DNA of 40,371 nucleotides. Origin: Burkholderiaceae bacterium. Its GTDB lineage: Bacteria > Pseudomonadota > Gammaproteobacteria > Burkholderiales > WYBJ01. The stretch is from contig WYBJ01000081.1 in assembly GCA_011525945.1 (NCBI GenBank), positions 1 to 40,371 on the forward strand. The letters are read 5' to 3'. Each line of letters opens with the position of its first letter. Within the stretch, counting starts at the first letter, position 1. A program made the position numbers and the translations under genes. Of the stretch, positions 18,383 to 25,991 are shown piece by piece. Below the pieces are notes generated by a model. The model did no database searches. It was not told where the DNA came from and saw only the letters and a list, made by a program, of their open reading frames with translations.

Positions 18383-20031
18383 AGTTCGGCGCGGGTGCCG
18401 GCTTTCGCATCACCGTCACCGTCTTCGGATTGCTGTTCCTGGGTCTTTTCTTTCTCTACCCGGTACTACGCGTCTTCAGCGCGAGTTTTCTCGATTCGAG
18501 CGGCGCTCAGCTCACCCTGCACAACTACGCCAAGGTGTTGTCCAGCGCCTTCTATCTGGACAGCATGGTCAACAGTCTCTGGATCGGGGTGCTCGCCACC
18601 GTCGCCACCACGCTCGTCGCCGCGCCCATGGCGTTTGCCCTGGCGCGCCTGCCGCTGGCCGGCAAGACGGCACTCATGGCGCTCTCCATCCTGCCGCTGG
18701 TCCTGCCGAGCTTCGTCGGCGCCTATGCCCTGCTGCTGCTCTTCGGGCGCGCCGGGATCGTCACCTCGGGCCTGCATGCGCTCGGCATTCCGTTCGGATC
18801 GATCTACGGCACGCCCGGTATCGTGCTGGTGTACGTGCTGACGCTGTACCCGTTCGTTTTGCTGCCCGCGCTCGCCGGGTTCAAGGCAGTCGATGTTTCG
18901 GTCGAAGAAGCAAGCCAGAACCTGGGCGCATCGCGCTGGCGCAGCCTGCGCACCGTCACCGTGCCCATCGTGATGCCGGCGATTCTCTCCGGCGCGCTGC
19001 TCGTTTTCATCGATACGCTGGAGAACTTCGGCGTTCCCTTCGTGCTCGCCGAGGACATGCCGATCCTCGCGGTCGAAGCGTACAAGCTGTTCGTCGGTGA
19101 AACCGACACCAACCCCGGTTCGGCCGGCGTATTGGGCGTGCTGCTGGTCGCTTCGACCGCGGCCGTGGTCATGATCCAGCGCCGCTACCTGGGCCGGCGG
19201 CGCTTTGCCACCGGCGCGCGCCGCAGCCCGCCGTTGATCCCGCTCAGCCGCGGCTTCAGAGCGCTCGCAACCGCATACTGCTGGACCTTGGTGCTCGCCT
19301 CGCTCGTGCCGTTCTTCGCCGTGATCGTGATCTCGTTTCTGGAATTCCGCGGCCCGGTGCTGCACTGGCACGTGAGCCTGGACAATTACGTGGAGCTGTT
19401 CGAGCGCTCGCTGCGGCCGCTGCAAAACACCCTGTTCCTGTCGACACTCGCCGCATTGGGCGCCGCCCTCCTGGGCGTGCCGATCGGTTACGTGGTGACG
19501 CGGGCGCGCACTCGCATCACCGCGCTGCTGGACATCGTGGCCACGATGCCGTTCGCCGTCGCCGGCACGGTACTGGGCATCGGCATGATCATCACGTTCA
19601 ACAGCGGGTGGCTCGTGCTCACCGGCGGCTGGTTCATCCTGGTCCTCGCCTATGTCGTGCGCAAGGTGCCATTCAGCGTCAGGACTTCGAGCGCGATCCT
19701 GCACCAGATCGATCCCAGCCTGGAAGAAGCATCGATCAACCTCGGCGTCTCGCCCGCGATGACCTTTCTGCGGCTGACCGTGCCGCTGATGCTCGGCGGC
19801 ATCGTGGGGGGCATGGTGCTCACCTGGGTGTCGGCGGCCTCGGAGCTCTCCTCCACCGTGCTGCTGTACAGCGGCCAGTGGCAGACGCTCACCGTAGTCA
19901 TGTTCCAGGCGCTGGAAAGCACGGGTGCCGGGCTTGCGGCCGCGACCGCATCTTTGCTGATCTTCTTCACCGTCGTGCCGATTGCGTTGATCTACCGGCT
20001 ATTGCGTCGCTACGAGATGTCGCTGCTGTAG
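18379..20031 (+). CDS. ABC transporter permease, fused double domain (FbpB/PhnV-like)
   Basis: A 550-residue inner-membrane protein in which two homologous permease domains of about six helices each are fused, as in FbpB/AfuB ferric and some 2-aminoethylphosphonate importers. Each half has an EAA loop for the ATPase: EEASQNLGASRW at about 176-187 and EEASINLGVSPAM at about 449-461. The joint between halves is a basic cytoplasmic stretch near QRRYLGRRRFATGARR. The ATG at 18379 overlaps the ATPase stop (ATGA). It is the last gene of the operon; a 7-pair hairpin follows at 20096. Confidence 0.94.
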   Translation: MKFGAGAGFRITVTVFGLLFLGLFFLYPVLRVFSASFLDSSGAQLTLHNYAKVLSSAFYLDSMVNSLWIGVLATVATTLVAAPMAFALARLPLAGKTALMALSILPLVLPSFVGAYALLLLFGRAGIVTSGLHALGIPFGSIYGTPGIVLVYVLTLYPFVLLPALAGFKAVDVSVEEASQNLGASRWRSLRTVTVPIVMPAILSGALLVFIDTLENFGVPFVLAEDMPILAVEAYKLFVGETDTNPGSAGVLGVLLVASTAAVVMIQRRYLGRRRFATGARRSPPLIPLSRGFRALATAYCWTLVLASLVPFFAVIVISFLEFRGPVLHWHVSLDNYVELFERSLRPLQNTLFLSTLAALGAALLGVPIGYVVTRARTRITALLDIVATMPFAVAGTVLGIGMIITFNSGWLVLTGGWFILVLAYVVRKVPFSVRTSSAILHQIDPSLEEASINLGVSPAMTFLRLTVPLMLGGIVGGMVLTWVSAASELSSTVLLYSGQWQTLTVVMFQALESTGAGLAAATASLLIFFTVVPIALIYRLLRRYEMSLL

Positions 20032-20095
20032 AGCGCAAGCGAATACGGCTGTGCGCGAGCGTGTTCGGCGCGATCGCTCGCCGCCGCTTCACGAA

Positions 20096-20115
20096 CAGGC
20101 GTTGCCGCACGCCTG
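20096..20115. terminator. Candidate hairpin between convergent genes
   Basis: CAGGCGT (20096-20102) and ACGCCTG (20109-20115) with a 6-base loop, in the 131-base gap between the permease and the convergent MmgE/PrpD gene. There is no T-tract. Position fits a shared 3' end; the repeat alone could be chance. Confidence 0.35.
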
Positions 20116-20162
20116 CTCGCCACGTGTTTACGCCCGGTCCTGCGAAAACGCCACCGCGCCGT

Positions 20163-21533
20163 CTACTTGCCGCTCAGCGTCGCCATGAGGTCGCTAATAT
20201 GCGGTTGCTTTTCGAGGGCGTGAAGCATCTCCAGGGCTTCTTCGATCTTGCGTCCGGCAAGCGCGATCGACGCACAATCGCGAAACTTCATATCCATGCC
20301 CTGCGGCGTCACGCCGATCACCGGACCGTCATACTCGCGCCGCACGCTCTTGCACAGGACCTTGCCGCCTTTGAGCGTGATGCGAACTTCGTTGGTCGCC
20401 TCCTGCCACGAGGGTTTGCCTTCCTGACCGGGGTTGCGCTTCATGCTGATCTTCGGCATCAGGGCGCGAATCTCCGGGCGCATCACCGCTTCATCGTGGA
20501 ACTGCGCGAGACCCACCTTGCCGTCGACGAGTGCGGCAGCCAGACAATACTGCAGCGAAAACTTGCCCTCCAGCGCGCTATGAGGATCGGAGTGGATGAG
20601 CGAGCGCGGCGGATCGAAGTCGACCAACACCTCCACCGCGTCGACCTTGCGGTAATCGATCGGCGTTTCCTCGCGCAGCAGAAAGAAAGCGTCGAGCGGA
20701 TGGTGGGTTGAGCCGCAGCACGGATACTTCTTGATGTTCACGCCCGGTTGCTCGAGGAAAAACTGCTTGCCCAGGCGCTCAAGCGGTTTGGTCACGTCCT
20801 CGCCGCGTCCGCCGGAGAATGCGTGCATGAATCCGAACTTGCCCTCCAGCCCCGTGGTCGAGGCCGTATAGCCGCGCTTGGCGAGCATCGCAGCCGTCAC
20901 GCCCGCGCGCGAGGCGTTGCCGGCATGGAACGGCTTGGTCATGGTGCCGAAATTCTCCCGCAGACCCGCAGCGCTCGATGCCGCAAGCGAGATCGCCATC
21001 GCGGTCTGATCGCGCGTAAGCCCGAGCAGGCGCGAGGCCGCAGCCGCTGCGGCGAGCGTTCCCAGCGGGGCGGTGGGATGCCAGCCCAGGTCATCGGCGT
21101 AGTCCGTGCTCATGCCGTAGCCCACTGCACAGCCGACCTCGAACGCGATCATGTAGGCAAGCATGACATCGCGCCCGCAAGCACCGACCTGCTCGCCCGC
21201 AGCCAAGGCCGGCGGCAGGCACACGACACTCGGGTGGCCCTTCATGAAATGGGTGATGTCATCGTAGTCGAGCGCGTGCCCCATCGCCCCGTTGATGAGT
21301 GCGGCCATCGGCGCCGAGGTCTTGATGTCCCGCCCGATGACGGTGGCCGCATGGCCGCCGCCGGTGTCGCGCGCAAACCCCAGCAGGATGTCCACCAAGT
21401 CCTCCCTGGAGCCCGCCAGCGCGCACGCGACAAAGTCGATGATGCCGTGGCGCGCAGCAAACTGGGCCTTGGGGGAGAAATCCTCATAGGCAACCGTCGT
21501 GATGAACTTGGCGACTTCTTCGGTAAGACCCAT
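20163..21533 (-). CDS. MmgE/PrpD family protein
   Basis: A 456-residue protein of the MmgE/PrpD family, which includes 2-methylcitrate dehydratase PrpD, cis-aconitate decarboxylase and iminodisuccinate epimerase; function is not set by family alone. The N-terminal helical domain shows ARHGIIDFVACALAGSRED, the ALDYDDITHFMKGHPSVVCLPPALA block (family hallmark near residues 80-105), then HPTAPLGTLAAAAAASRLLGL. The C-terminal lid domain starts near KKYPCCGSTHHPLDAF. The ATG at 21533 follows AAAGGAGG; an ATG 12 codons upstream lacks a good site. No prp genes are adjacent, so propionate metabolism is not implied; a dicarboxylate-type hydratase or racemase fits equally. Confidence 0.9.
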   Translation of the reverse strand: MGLTEEVAKFITTVAYEDFSPKAQFAARHGIIDFVACALAGSREDLVDILLGFARDTGGGHAATVIGRDIKTSAPMAALINGAMGHALDYDDITHFMKGHPSVVCLPPALAAGEQVGACGRDVMLAYMIAFEVGCAVGYGMSTDYADDLGWHPTAPLGTLAAAAAASRLLGLTRDQTAMAISLAASSAAGLRENFGTMTKPFHAGNASRAGVTAAMLAKRGYTASTTGLEGKFGFMHAFSGGRGEDVTKPLERLGKQFFLEQPGVNIKKYPCCGSTHHPLDAFFLLREETPIDYRKVDAVEVLVDFDPPRSLIHSDPHSALEGKFSLQYCLAAALVDGKVGLAQFHDEAVMRPEIRALMPKISMKRNPGQEGKPSWQEATNEVRITLKGGKVLCKSVRREYDGPVIGVTPQGMDMKFRDCASIALAGRKIEEALEMLHALEKQPHISDLMATLSGK

Positions 21534-21587
21534 GCTGCCTCCTTTGAATGACGATTGCGCGACTCGCACTGCGGCGCTTCCAGTCAG

Positions 21588-21616
21588 CTTATAGCGAAGC
21601 CGATGATGGCGAGCAA
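21588..21616 (-). promoter_or_regulatory. Sigma70-like promoter of the MmgE/PrpD gene
   Basis: On the minus strand TTGCTC (21616-21611), a 17-base spacer and TATAAG (21593-21588). Five of six -10 bases match consensus. Transcription would begin about 48 bases before the ATG at 21533. Confidence 0.5.
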
Positions 21617-21671
21617 GTGCGGTGCCGAAACGAAACGGTCGGGTCGCCTTGCCGATCGGTTACGATAGCGC

Positions 21672-22484
21672 ATGGACTCGCCGCGCCATACCCGCATCCC
21701 GTCGCTACTTCCCGCCTTCGGCCTCGCGCTCGTCGTCTCGGCAATGGCATGCGCCGGTGCGGCCGAGCGCTCGGACGGCACGCCCGCGTCCGGCCGCTGG
21801 GCGCAAGCGATACATAGCTTCGCTGCCTTGGACCGGGTGAAGCCGCCGCGCCCGGGGGGCGTCGTATTCGTCGGCAGCTCCTCGGTGCGTCTCTGGCAGG
21901 GTCTCGAAAACCAATTCGGCGATACCGTGGTGCTCAAGCGCGGCTTTGGCGGCGCGCGCTTGTCCGATTGCATCGAGCACCTCGAGCAACTCGTCGTCAA
22001 GTATCACCCGCGCCTGGTGTTGCTCTACGCCGGCGACAACGACCTTGCCGAAGGCATTGCGCCGCGCGAAGTGCTGCGGCGGTTCGTGGCGTTCGCCGAG
22101 CGCATTCGCAGCCGCCTGCCCGCGGTGCGGCTTGCGTTCATATCGATCAAGCCCAGCCCCGCGCGGCAGGCGCTGCTGCCCGAGGTGCGCGTCGCGAATC
22201 GCCTGATCGAAACCTATGTTCGCGGCCAGCCCGGATTGGCCTACGTGAACGTGTTCGACGCGATGCTCAGCAACGACGGCTCACCGCGCCGCGAGCTTTT
22301 CCGCGGCGACGGCTTGCATCTTAACGCCGACGGCTATGCCCTGTGGCGCGCGGCCCTCGCGCCCCTTCTCCGACGCGATCCGAGCGACCAGAGCGAGAAC
22401 GAGGAAAGTGCCACTCAGCATGCCGACCTCGGTCCAGATCGACAATTGACCCACCTTGTCGCCGACCGCGCTGAGGATGATTAG
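21672..22484 (+). CDS. SGNH/GDSL-like hydrolase, secreted
   Basis: A 270-residue esterase or acetylhydrolase of the SGNH superfamily with an N-terminal signal segment (PSLLPAFGLALVVSAMACAGA). Block I with the nucleophile serine appears as VVFVGSSSVRLW, the block II glycine as LKRGFGGARLSD, the block III Asn as LLYAGDNDLAEG, and the Asp/His pair in GDGLHLNADGY. The recognisable domain ends near WRAALAPLLRR (about 22372). The last 37 residues (DPSDQSENEE onward) are unlike the family and are read entirely from DNA that is antisense to the OpgC-like gene. The stop may therefore be secondary after loss of the original one. Substrate unknown; cell-wall or polysaccharide acetyl groups are possible. 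Confidence 0.85.
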   Translation: MDSPRHTRIPSLLPAFGLALVVSAMACAGAAERSDGTPASGRWAQAIHSFAALDRVKPPRPGGVVFVGSSSVRLWQGLENQFGDTVVLKRGFGGARLSDCIEHLEQLVVKYHPRLVLLYAGDNDLAEGIAPREVLRRFVAFAERIRSRLPAVRLAFISIKPSPARQALLPEVRVANRLIETYVRGQPGLAYVNVFDAMLSNDGSPRRELFRGDGLHLNADGYALWRAALAPLLRRDPSDQSENEESATQHADLGPDRQLTHLVADRAEDD

Positions 22485-23468
22485 CACGACCACCAGGTGC
22501 GCGCAGAATACGGGCAGCGATTGCCTGCCCAGAAGCTCGAGCGCGCGCACGCGCGCAGCCGCGCCCAGGCGGGGACCGAAATGCACCGCTGCCGCCACCA
22601 GCGCAAGGAAGTTCAGCATTCGCAGCGGTCCCAGGTGCCATTTGTCGAACAGGAAGTCGAGCTGCGGCACGCCCGGGAACGGCGACTGCCCCACGGCGTG
22701 ACGCCAGAACATGCAAGCGAGTGCCACGGCGAGCGCCACGGCTGCGGCTGCGGCGCGGACCGGAAAGCGCACGGATAGCGAAGCAAAAGTGCTCTGCGTC
22801 TGCGCGCGGACCACGCCGAGACACAGTCCCAACACCCAAATGAGCTGCCAGGCCATCAGGTCGAAAGCGCCGTTCTCGCCCAGCGGCACCCGGTGATGAA
22901 TCGATTTCGCCACCAACGCATACACGACGTCGTTCCAGCCGAATTGGGCAGCGAGCCACAACACCCCGCTGAGCGCGATCACGATCGCCATTGCGCCGCG
23001 GCGCAGCGCAAGCGACACGACGAGCGGGGAGATCAGCATGAAAAGAACGTACATCGGCAGGATGTCGAGCAGCGGCGGGGTGTAGATCAATGCGAGGCTC
23101 GTCCAGAGCGCCGTTGCGGGTTCGTGTAGGTAGAACGAGATCAGATTGATGATCGCCTCGCGCTCGGAGCGTATTCCGATCCAGGCGATCACGGTGAACA
23201 GGAACGCCAGCATCGCGATATGGGCGCGGTAGATCACCCCGGCACGCCGCCATAAGGCCTTGCGCATTTCGGCTTGTCCGAATCTGAGCGCACGCCCGCC
23301 GTACACCACGCCGACCAGATAAGCCGACAGGAACACGAAGCCTTCGGCGGCGGAGACGAAACCGAACGGCTGGCCCAGCCATTCGGAGAAACGCGTCGGC
23401 ACATGCGTCACGCACATGAGCACCAGCATCAGGCCGCGCAATACATCGATCTGGGGTTGTCGCGACAT
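22281..23468 (-). CDS. OpgC-like membrane acyltransferase (osmoregulated glucan succinyltransferase family)
   Basis: A 395-residue integral membrane protein of the OpgC family, acyltransferase-3-like enzymes that add succinyl groups to periplasmic glucans. The N-terminus carries the family motif IDVLRGLMLVLMCVTHVP followed by SAAEGFVFLSAYLVGVVYG. About ten helices follow, with PMYVLFMLISPLVVSLALRRG and QLIWVLGLCLGVV in the middle. The last helix is SGTFLVLALVARI. The ATG at 23468 follows CGGAGG. The final 30 or so residues after the last helix (SEKGREGRAPQG onward) lie over the convergent hydrolase gene and probably are not conserved. No other glucan gene (opgGH) is nearby. Confidence 0.87.
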   Translation of the reverse strand: MSRQPQIDVLRGLMLVLMCVTHVPTRFSEWLGQPFGFVSAAEGFVFLSAYLVGVVYGGRALRFGQAEMRKALWRRAGVIYRAHIAMLAFLFTVIAWIGIRSEREAIINLISFYLHEPATALWTSLALIYTPPLLDILPMYVLFMLISPLVVSLALRRGAMAIVIALSGVLWLAAQFGWNDVVYALVAKSIHHRVPLGENGAFDLMAWQLIWVLGLCLGVVRAQTQSTFASLSVRFPVRAAAAAVALAVALACMFWRHAVGQSPFPGVPQLDFLFDKWHLGPLRMLNFLALVAAAVHFGPRLGAAARVRALELLGRQSLPVFCAHLVVVLIILSAVGDKVGQLSIWTEVGMLSGTFLVLALVARIASEKGREGRAPQGIAVGVKMQAVAAEKLAAR

Positions 23469-23910
23469 TCGGGACCTCCGAGCGATACGTGAGGATCGAC
23501 GGCGCGTTTCGCCCGGATCAAGACGGGCAAAGGGCCGGAATGCGGCAATACCTGATGCGCTTTGACGCGAAGTACTGCTTCGGGATGCGACAACCGCTCA
23601 ACGCGACCCCCGTGCCCTGGCGATGCTGCGTGGCGATCTTTCTAACCGCCTTCGCTTACGCCTCGCTTACTTCGCCGCTCGCGTGCGCGGGTTTTGTCAA
23701 TGGCCGAACGGCGGCGTTCGCGTCCGCACAGCGCCCCGGGATCCTGGCGAGGCGACGCCGCCGGACGTGCGCGCTTCTCGCTCGCGTCGCGCGGAGGCAG
23801 GCAGCGCCGGCCGATCTCGTACAATGCCTCGTTTGGCATAATTCATCTGCCGCATGCCCATGCGCCGGCGAAGGCGCGAGCGCATGCTCTGCCACGGATC
23901 AGGGGGTCAC
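23469..23910. other. Divergent non-coding region
   Basis: 442 bases between the OpgC-like gene (leftward) and the ModA-like gene (rightward). No convincing coding sequence. A TACAAT at 23820-23825 (five of six -10 bases) could serve the rightward gene, without a clear -35. Frames on both strands are open through parts of it, but they are arginine-rich in the manner of antisense or non-coding GC-rich DNA. Confidence 0.5.
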
Positions 23911-24621
23911 ATGAGCGATGCAGCCAGGTCGCAGCAAGGGAAAGTCGTCGTCATCTGCACGATGTCGTGCAAGGAAGCCCTGATCGAGCTCGTGCCGGTA
24001 TTCGAGCGCGAGAGCGGCTATGCGATCGATATCACCTATGGGTCGGGTCCGGAGCTTGCCAAGAAGATCAGCGGCGGGCTGCAGGCGGACGTTTTCGTCG
24101 GCCCGGAGGAGTTCTCGGGGCCGCTCATCGACGAGGGGCGTCTTGCCGGGGAGAGCCGCACCGCGTTCGCGCACTCCGGCGCAGCGCTCGCCGTGAAAGC
24201 GGGTCAACCCAAGCCCGACATCGGCTCGGCGCAGAAGCTGAAGGCCGCACTGCTCGCGGCAAGGGCGGTCTGTTACAGCCGTGGCGCGAGCGGCATCCAC
24301 TTCGTACAAGCCTGCGAGCGTCTCGGCATTGCCGATATCATCGCCGCGAAACTGGTCAAACCGCGCCCCGGCGAGATGGTCGGACCTGTGCTGGTGCGGG
24401 GCGAGGCGGACATCGGCGTGCAGCAGCCCGCCGAGCTGCTACCGGTTGCCGGCATCGAGATCGTCGGCCCCTTGCCAGCGGAACTGCGGCAAACGATCGT
24501 GTATGGCGCCAGCGTATTCACCGGCTCGACGCAGCACGCCGGCAATCAGGCTTTCATCGCCTTCATGCGCTCGCATGCCGCGCGCGAAGTGTTGCATGAA
24601 ACGGGCCTCGATCCGGTGTAG
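23911..24621 (+). CDS. ModA-like substrate-binding protein without signal peptide
   Basis: A 236-residue protein with the type 2 periplasmic-binding fold, closest in pattern to the molybdate-binding ModA group. Seen: VVVICTMSCKEALIELVPVFERESGY, YGSGPELAKKISGGLQADVFVGPEE, VKAGQPKPDIGSAQKLKAALLAARAVCYSRGASGIH, and GEADIGVQQPAELLPVAGIEIVGPLP. No hydrophobic signal segment precedes it from the ATG at 23911; the next upstream ATG (23854) adds only an arginine-rich stretch. Export by Sec therefore seems impossible, and a cytoplasmic role or a lost N-terminus must be considered. No permease or ATPase of a molybdate importer is nearby. The Shine-Dalgarno is weak (GGGGG). The nitronate monooxygenase gene follows after 127 bases. 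Confidence 0.82.
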   Translation: MSDAARSQQGKVVVICTMSCKEALIELVPVFERESGYAIDITYGSGPELAKKISGGLQADVFVGPEEFSGPLIDEGRLAGESRTAFAHSGAALAVKAGQPKPDIGSAQKLKAALLAARAVCYSRGASGIHFVQACERLGIADIIAAKLVKPRPGEMVGPVLVRGEADIGVQQPAELLPVAGIEIVGPLPAELRQTIVYGASVFTGSTQHAGNQAFIAFMRSHAAREVLHETGLDPV

Positions 24622-24748
24622 CCCCGTGGTACGCCGTCGTCTTGCCATGGCGAGCGCTCGATCGGTGCGCGCCGCGGACTCCGGTTGACGATCCGGCAGG
24701 CCGCTGACAAGCTACATCCTGGTTGGTCGTGAAAACTGCGGAGGTCTC

Positions 24749-25726
24749 GTGATCCACACTCGAATCTGCGACATACTGGAAATCCGTCACCCGATCGTTC
24801 TGGGCGGCATGGGATCGGCAACATCGCCAAGGCTCGTTGCAGCGGTCTCCAACGCGGGCGGTTTCGGCACACTCGGCACATCCACGCTACGAAGCGAGCA
24901 GATTACCGCGGCAGCCAAAGAGATCCGCGCGGCGACCGACAGGCCGTTTGGCATCAACCATCTCTTGTTTCGGATGAGCGACGAGAACTACGCGGCGACG
25001 CTTGCAGCGCGCCCGAGCGCCATTGCCTTCGCATGGGCGCGTCCGGAACAGGATCTGCGCAGCATTTTCGCGCGCGCGCACGACGCCGGCGCCAAAGTGA
25101 TGTACATGGCGTCCACCGCGCCCGAAGCGCTGAGAGCAGCACAGGCCGGCGCGGACGTGCTCATCGCCCAGGGCAGCGAAGGCGGCGGACACGTGGGTTG
25201 GATGGCGACGATCGTCATCGTGCCCATGGTGGTGAGCGCCGTCGCACCGGTGCCGGTGCTGGCAGCCGGAGGAATCGCCGACGGCAGAGGTCTGGTCGCC
25301 GCGTTGGCGCTGGGCGCCGAGGGCGCCCTTCTCGGCACGCGCTTTCTCGCAACCCCGGAAGCGCCCATACACGAGAACTTCAAGCAGGCGATCGTTGCAA
25401 GCGACGGTCATGACACCATGCTCACCGAACTGCACGACATCGCGAGCGGGATCGTCTGGCCGGGCGCCATGGCGCGAGTCCAGCGCAATGCGGTTGTCGA
25501 GCGCTGGGCCGGTCGCGAGTGGGCAGTGCGCCAGAACCAGGCGAGCATCGCGCGCGAAATTTCGGATGCGCGCAAGGCCGGTGACGCAGACAATACGACA
25601 CTGCTCTTCGGTCAGGACGCGGGATTGATCGACAAGATCACATCGGCCGCGGAAATCGTCCAGGCCATAGCGGCCGAGGCGCACAACATCATCCGCACGC
25701 GCCTGACCGCGTGCGTGCGAAACTAG
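24749..25726 (+). CDS. Nitronate monooxygenase (2-nitropropane dioxygenase family)
   Basis: A 325-residue FMN-dependent TIM-barrel protein of the nitronate monooxygenase family, which oxidises alkyl nitronates to carbonyls and nitrite. Seen: RHPIVLGGMGSATSPRLVAAVSNAGGFGTLG at the N-terminus, FGINHLLFRMSDENY, then the catalytic-base region AQGSEGGGHVGWMATI. The FMN phosphate site is at VPVLAAGGIADGRGLVAALALGAEGALLGTRFL. The His in GGGHVG is the expected general base. The start is GTG at 24749 with GGAGG six bases upstream. Many members are annotated this way without proof of substrate; relatives include enoyl-ACP reductase FabK. Confidence 0.9.
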   Translation: MIHTRICDILEIRHPIVLGGMGSATSPRLVAAVSNAGGFGTLGTSTLRSEQITAAAKEIRAATDRPFGINHLLFRMSDENYAATLAARPSAIAFAWARPEQDLRSIFARAHDAGAKVMYMASTAPEALRAAQAGADVLIAQGSEGGGHVGWMATIVIVPMVVSAVAPVPVLAAGGIADGRGLVAALALGAEGALLGTRFLATPEAPIHENFKQAIVASDGHDTMLTELHDIASGIVWPGAMARVQRNAVVERWAGREWAVRQNQASIAREISDARKAGDADNTTLLFGQDAGLIDKITSAAEIVQAIAAEAHNIIRTRLTACVRN

Positions 25727-25828
25727 GCCGGCGAGGATTCCCTGCGAGAAACGGCCCGCGCGGACCGACGGGTTCGAGAACGGAGCGCGCGCTGACCTGC
25801 GGCGGCGCACGCCCCGGCTCGTAGTCGT

Positions 25829-25978
25829 TCACCGACGCAATCGAGCGGCGACGGGCGTTGGCGGGATCAGCCGCCGCCTCGGCGCGGCGGCACGCCGGCG
25901 CGGATCGTGCGCGCTCGCCGGATACACCCCGAACGCGTTCTCGTTCCGGCCGGTGTCGTAGAAGAAGAACGCAACCAT
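25829..25978 (-). other. Small open frame, 49 residues, function unknown
   Basis: ATG at 25978 (minus strand) to a TGA at 25829-25831. The first 20 codons (MVAFFFYDTGRNENAFGVYP) read like real protein and the rest is arginine-rich. It has no visible Shine-Dalgarno and sits in the 265-base gap between the nitronate monooxygenase and the MFS gene, which reads the other way. It may be the end of a decayed gene or chance. I do not recognise it. Confidence 0.2.
25870..25891. terminator. Candidate hairpin after the nitronate monooxygenase gene
   Basis: GCCGCCGC (25870-25877) and GCGGCGGC (25884-25891) with a 6-base loop, 144 bases after the stop at 25726. It is GC-rich, without T-tract. It could end the upstream transcript. 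Confidence 0.3.
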
Positions 25979-25991
25979 TCATGTACACATC

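Noticed and set aside
23489..23914. A 141-codon frame with a signal-peptide-like stretch upstream of the ModA-like gene
   Set aside because: The remainder is arginine- and alanine-rich with no family resemblance, it is in a different frame from the ModA-like gene, and it has no convincing ribosome site.
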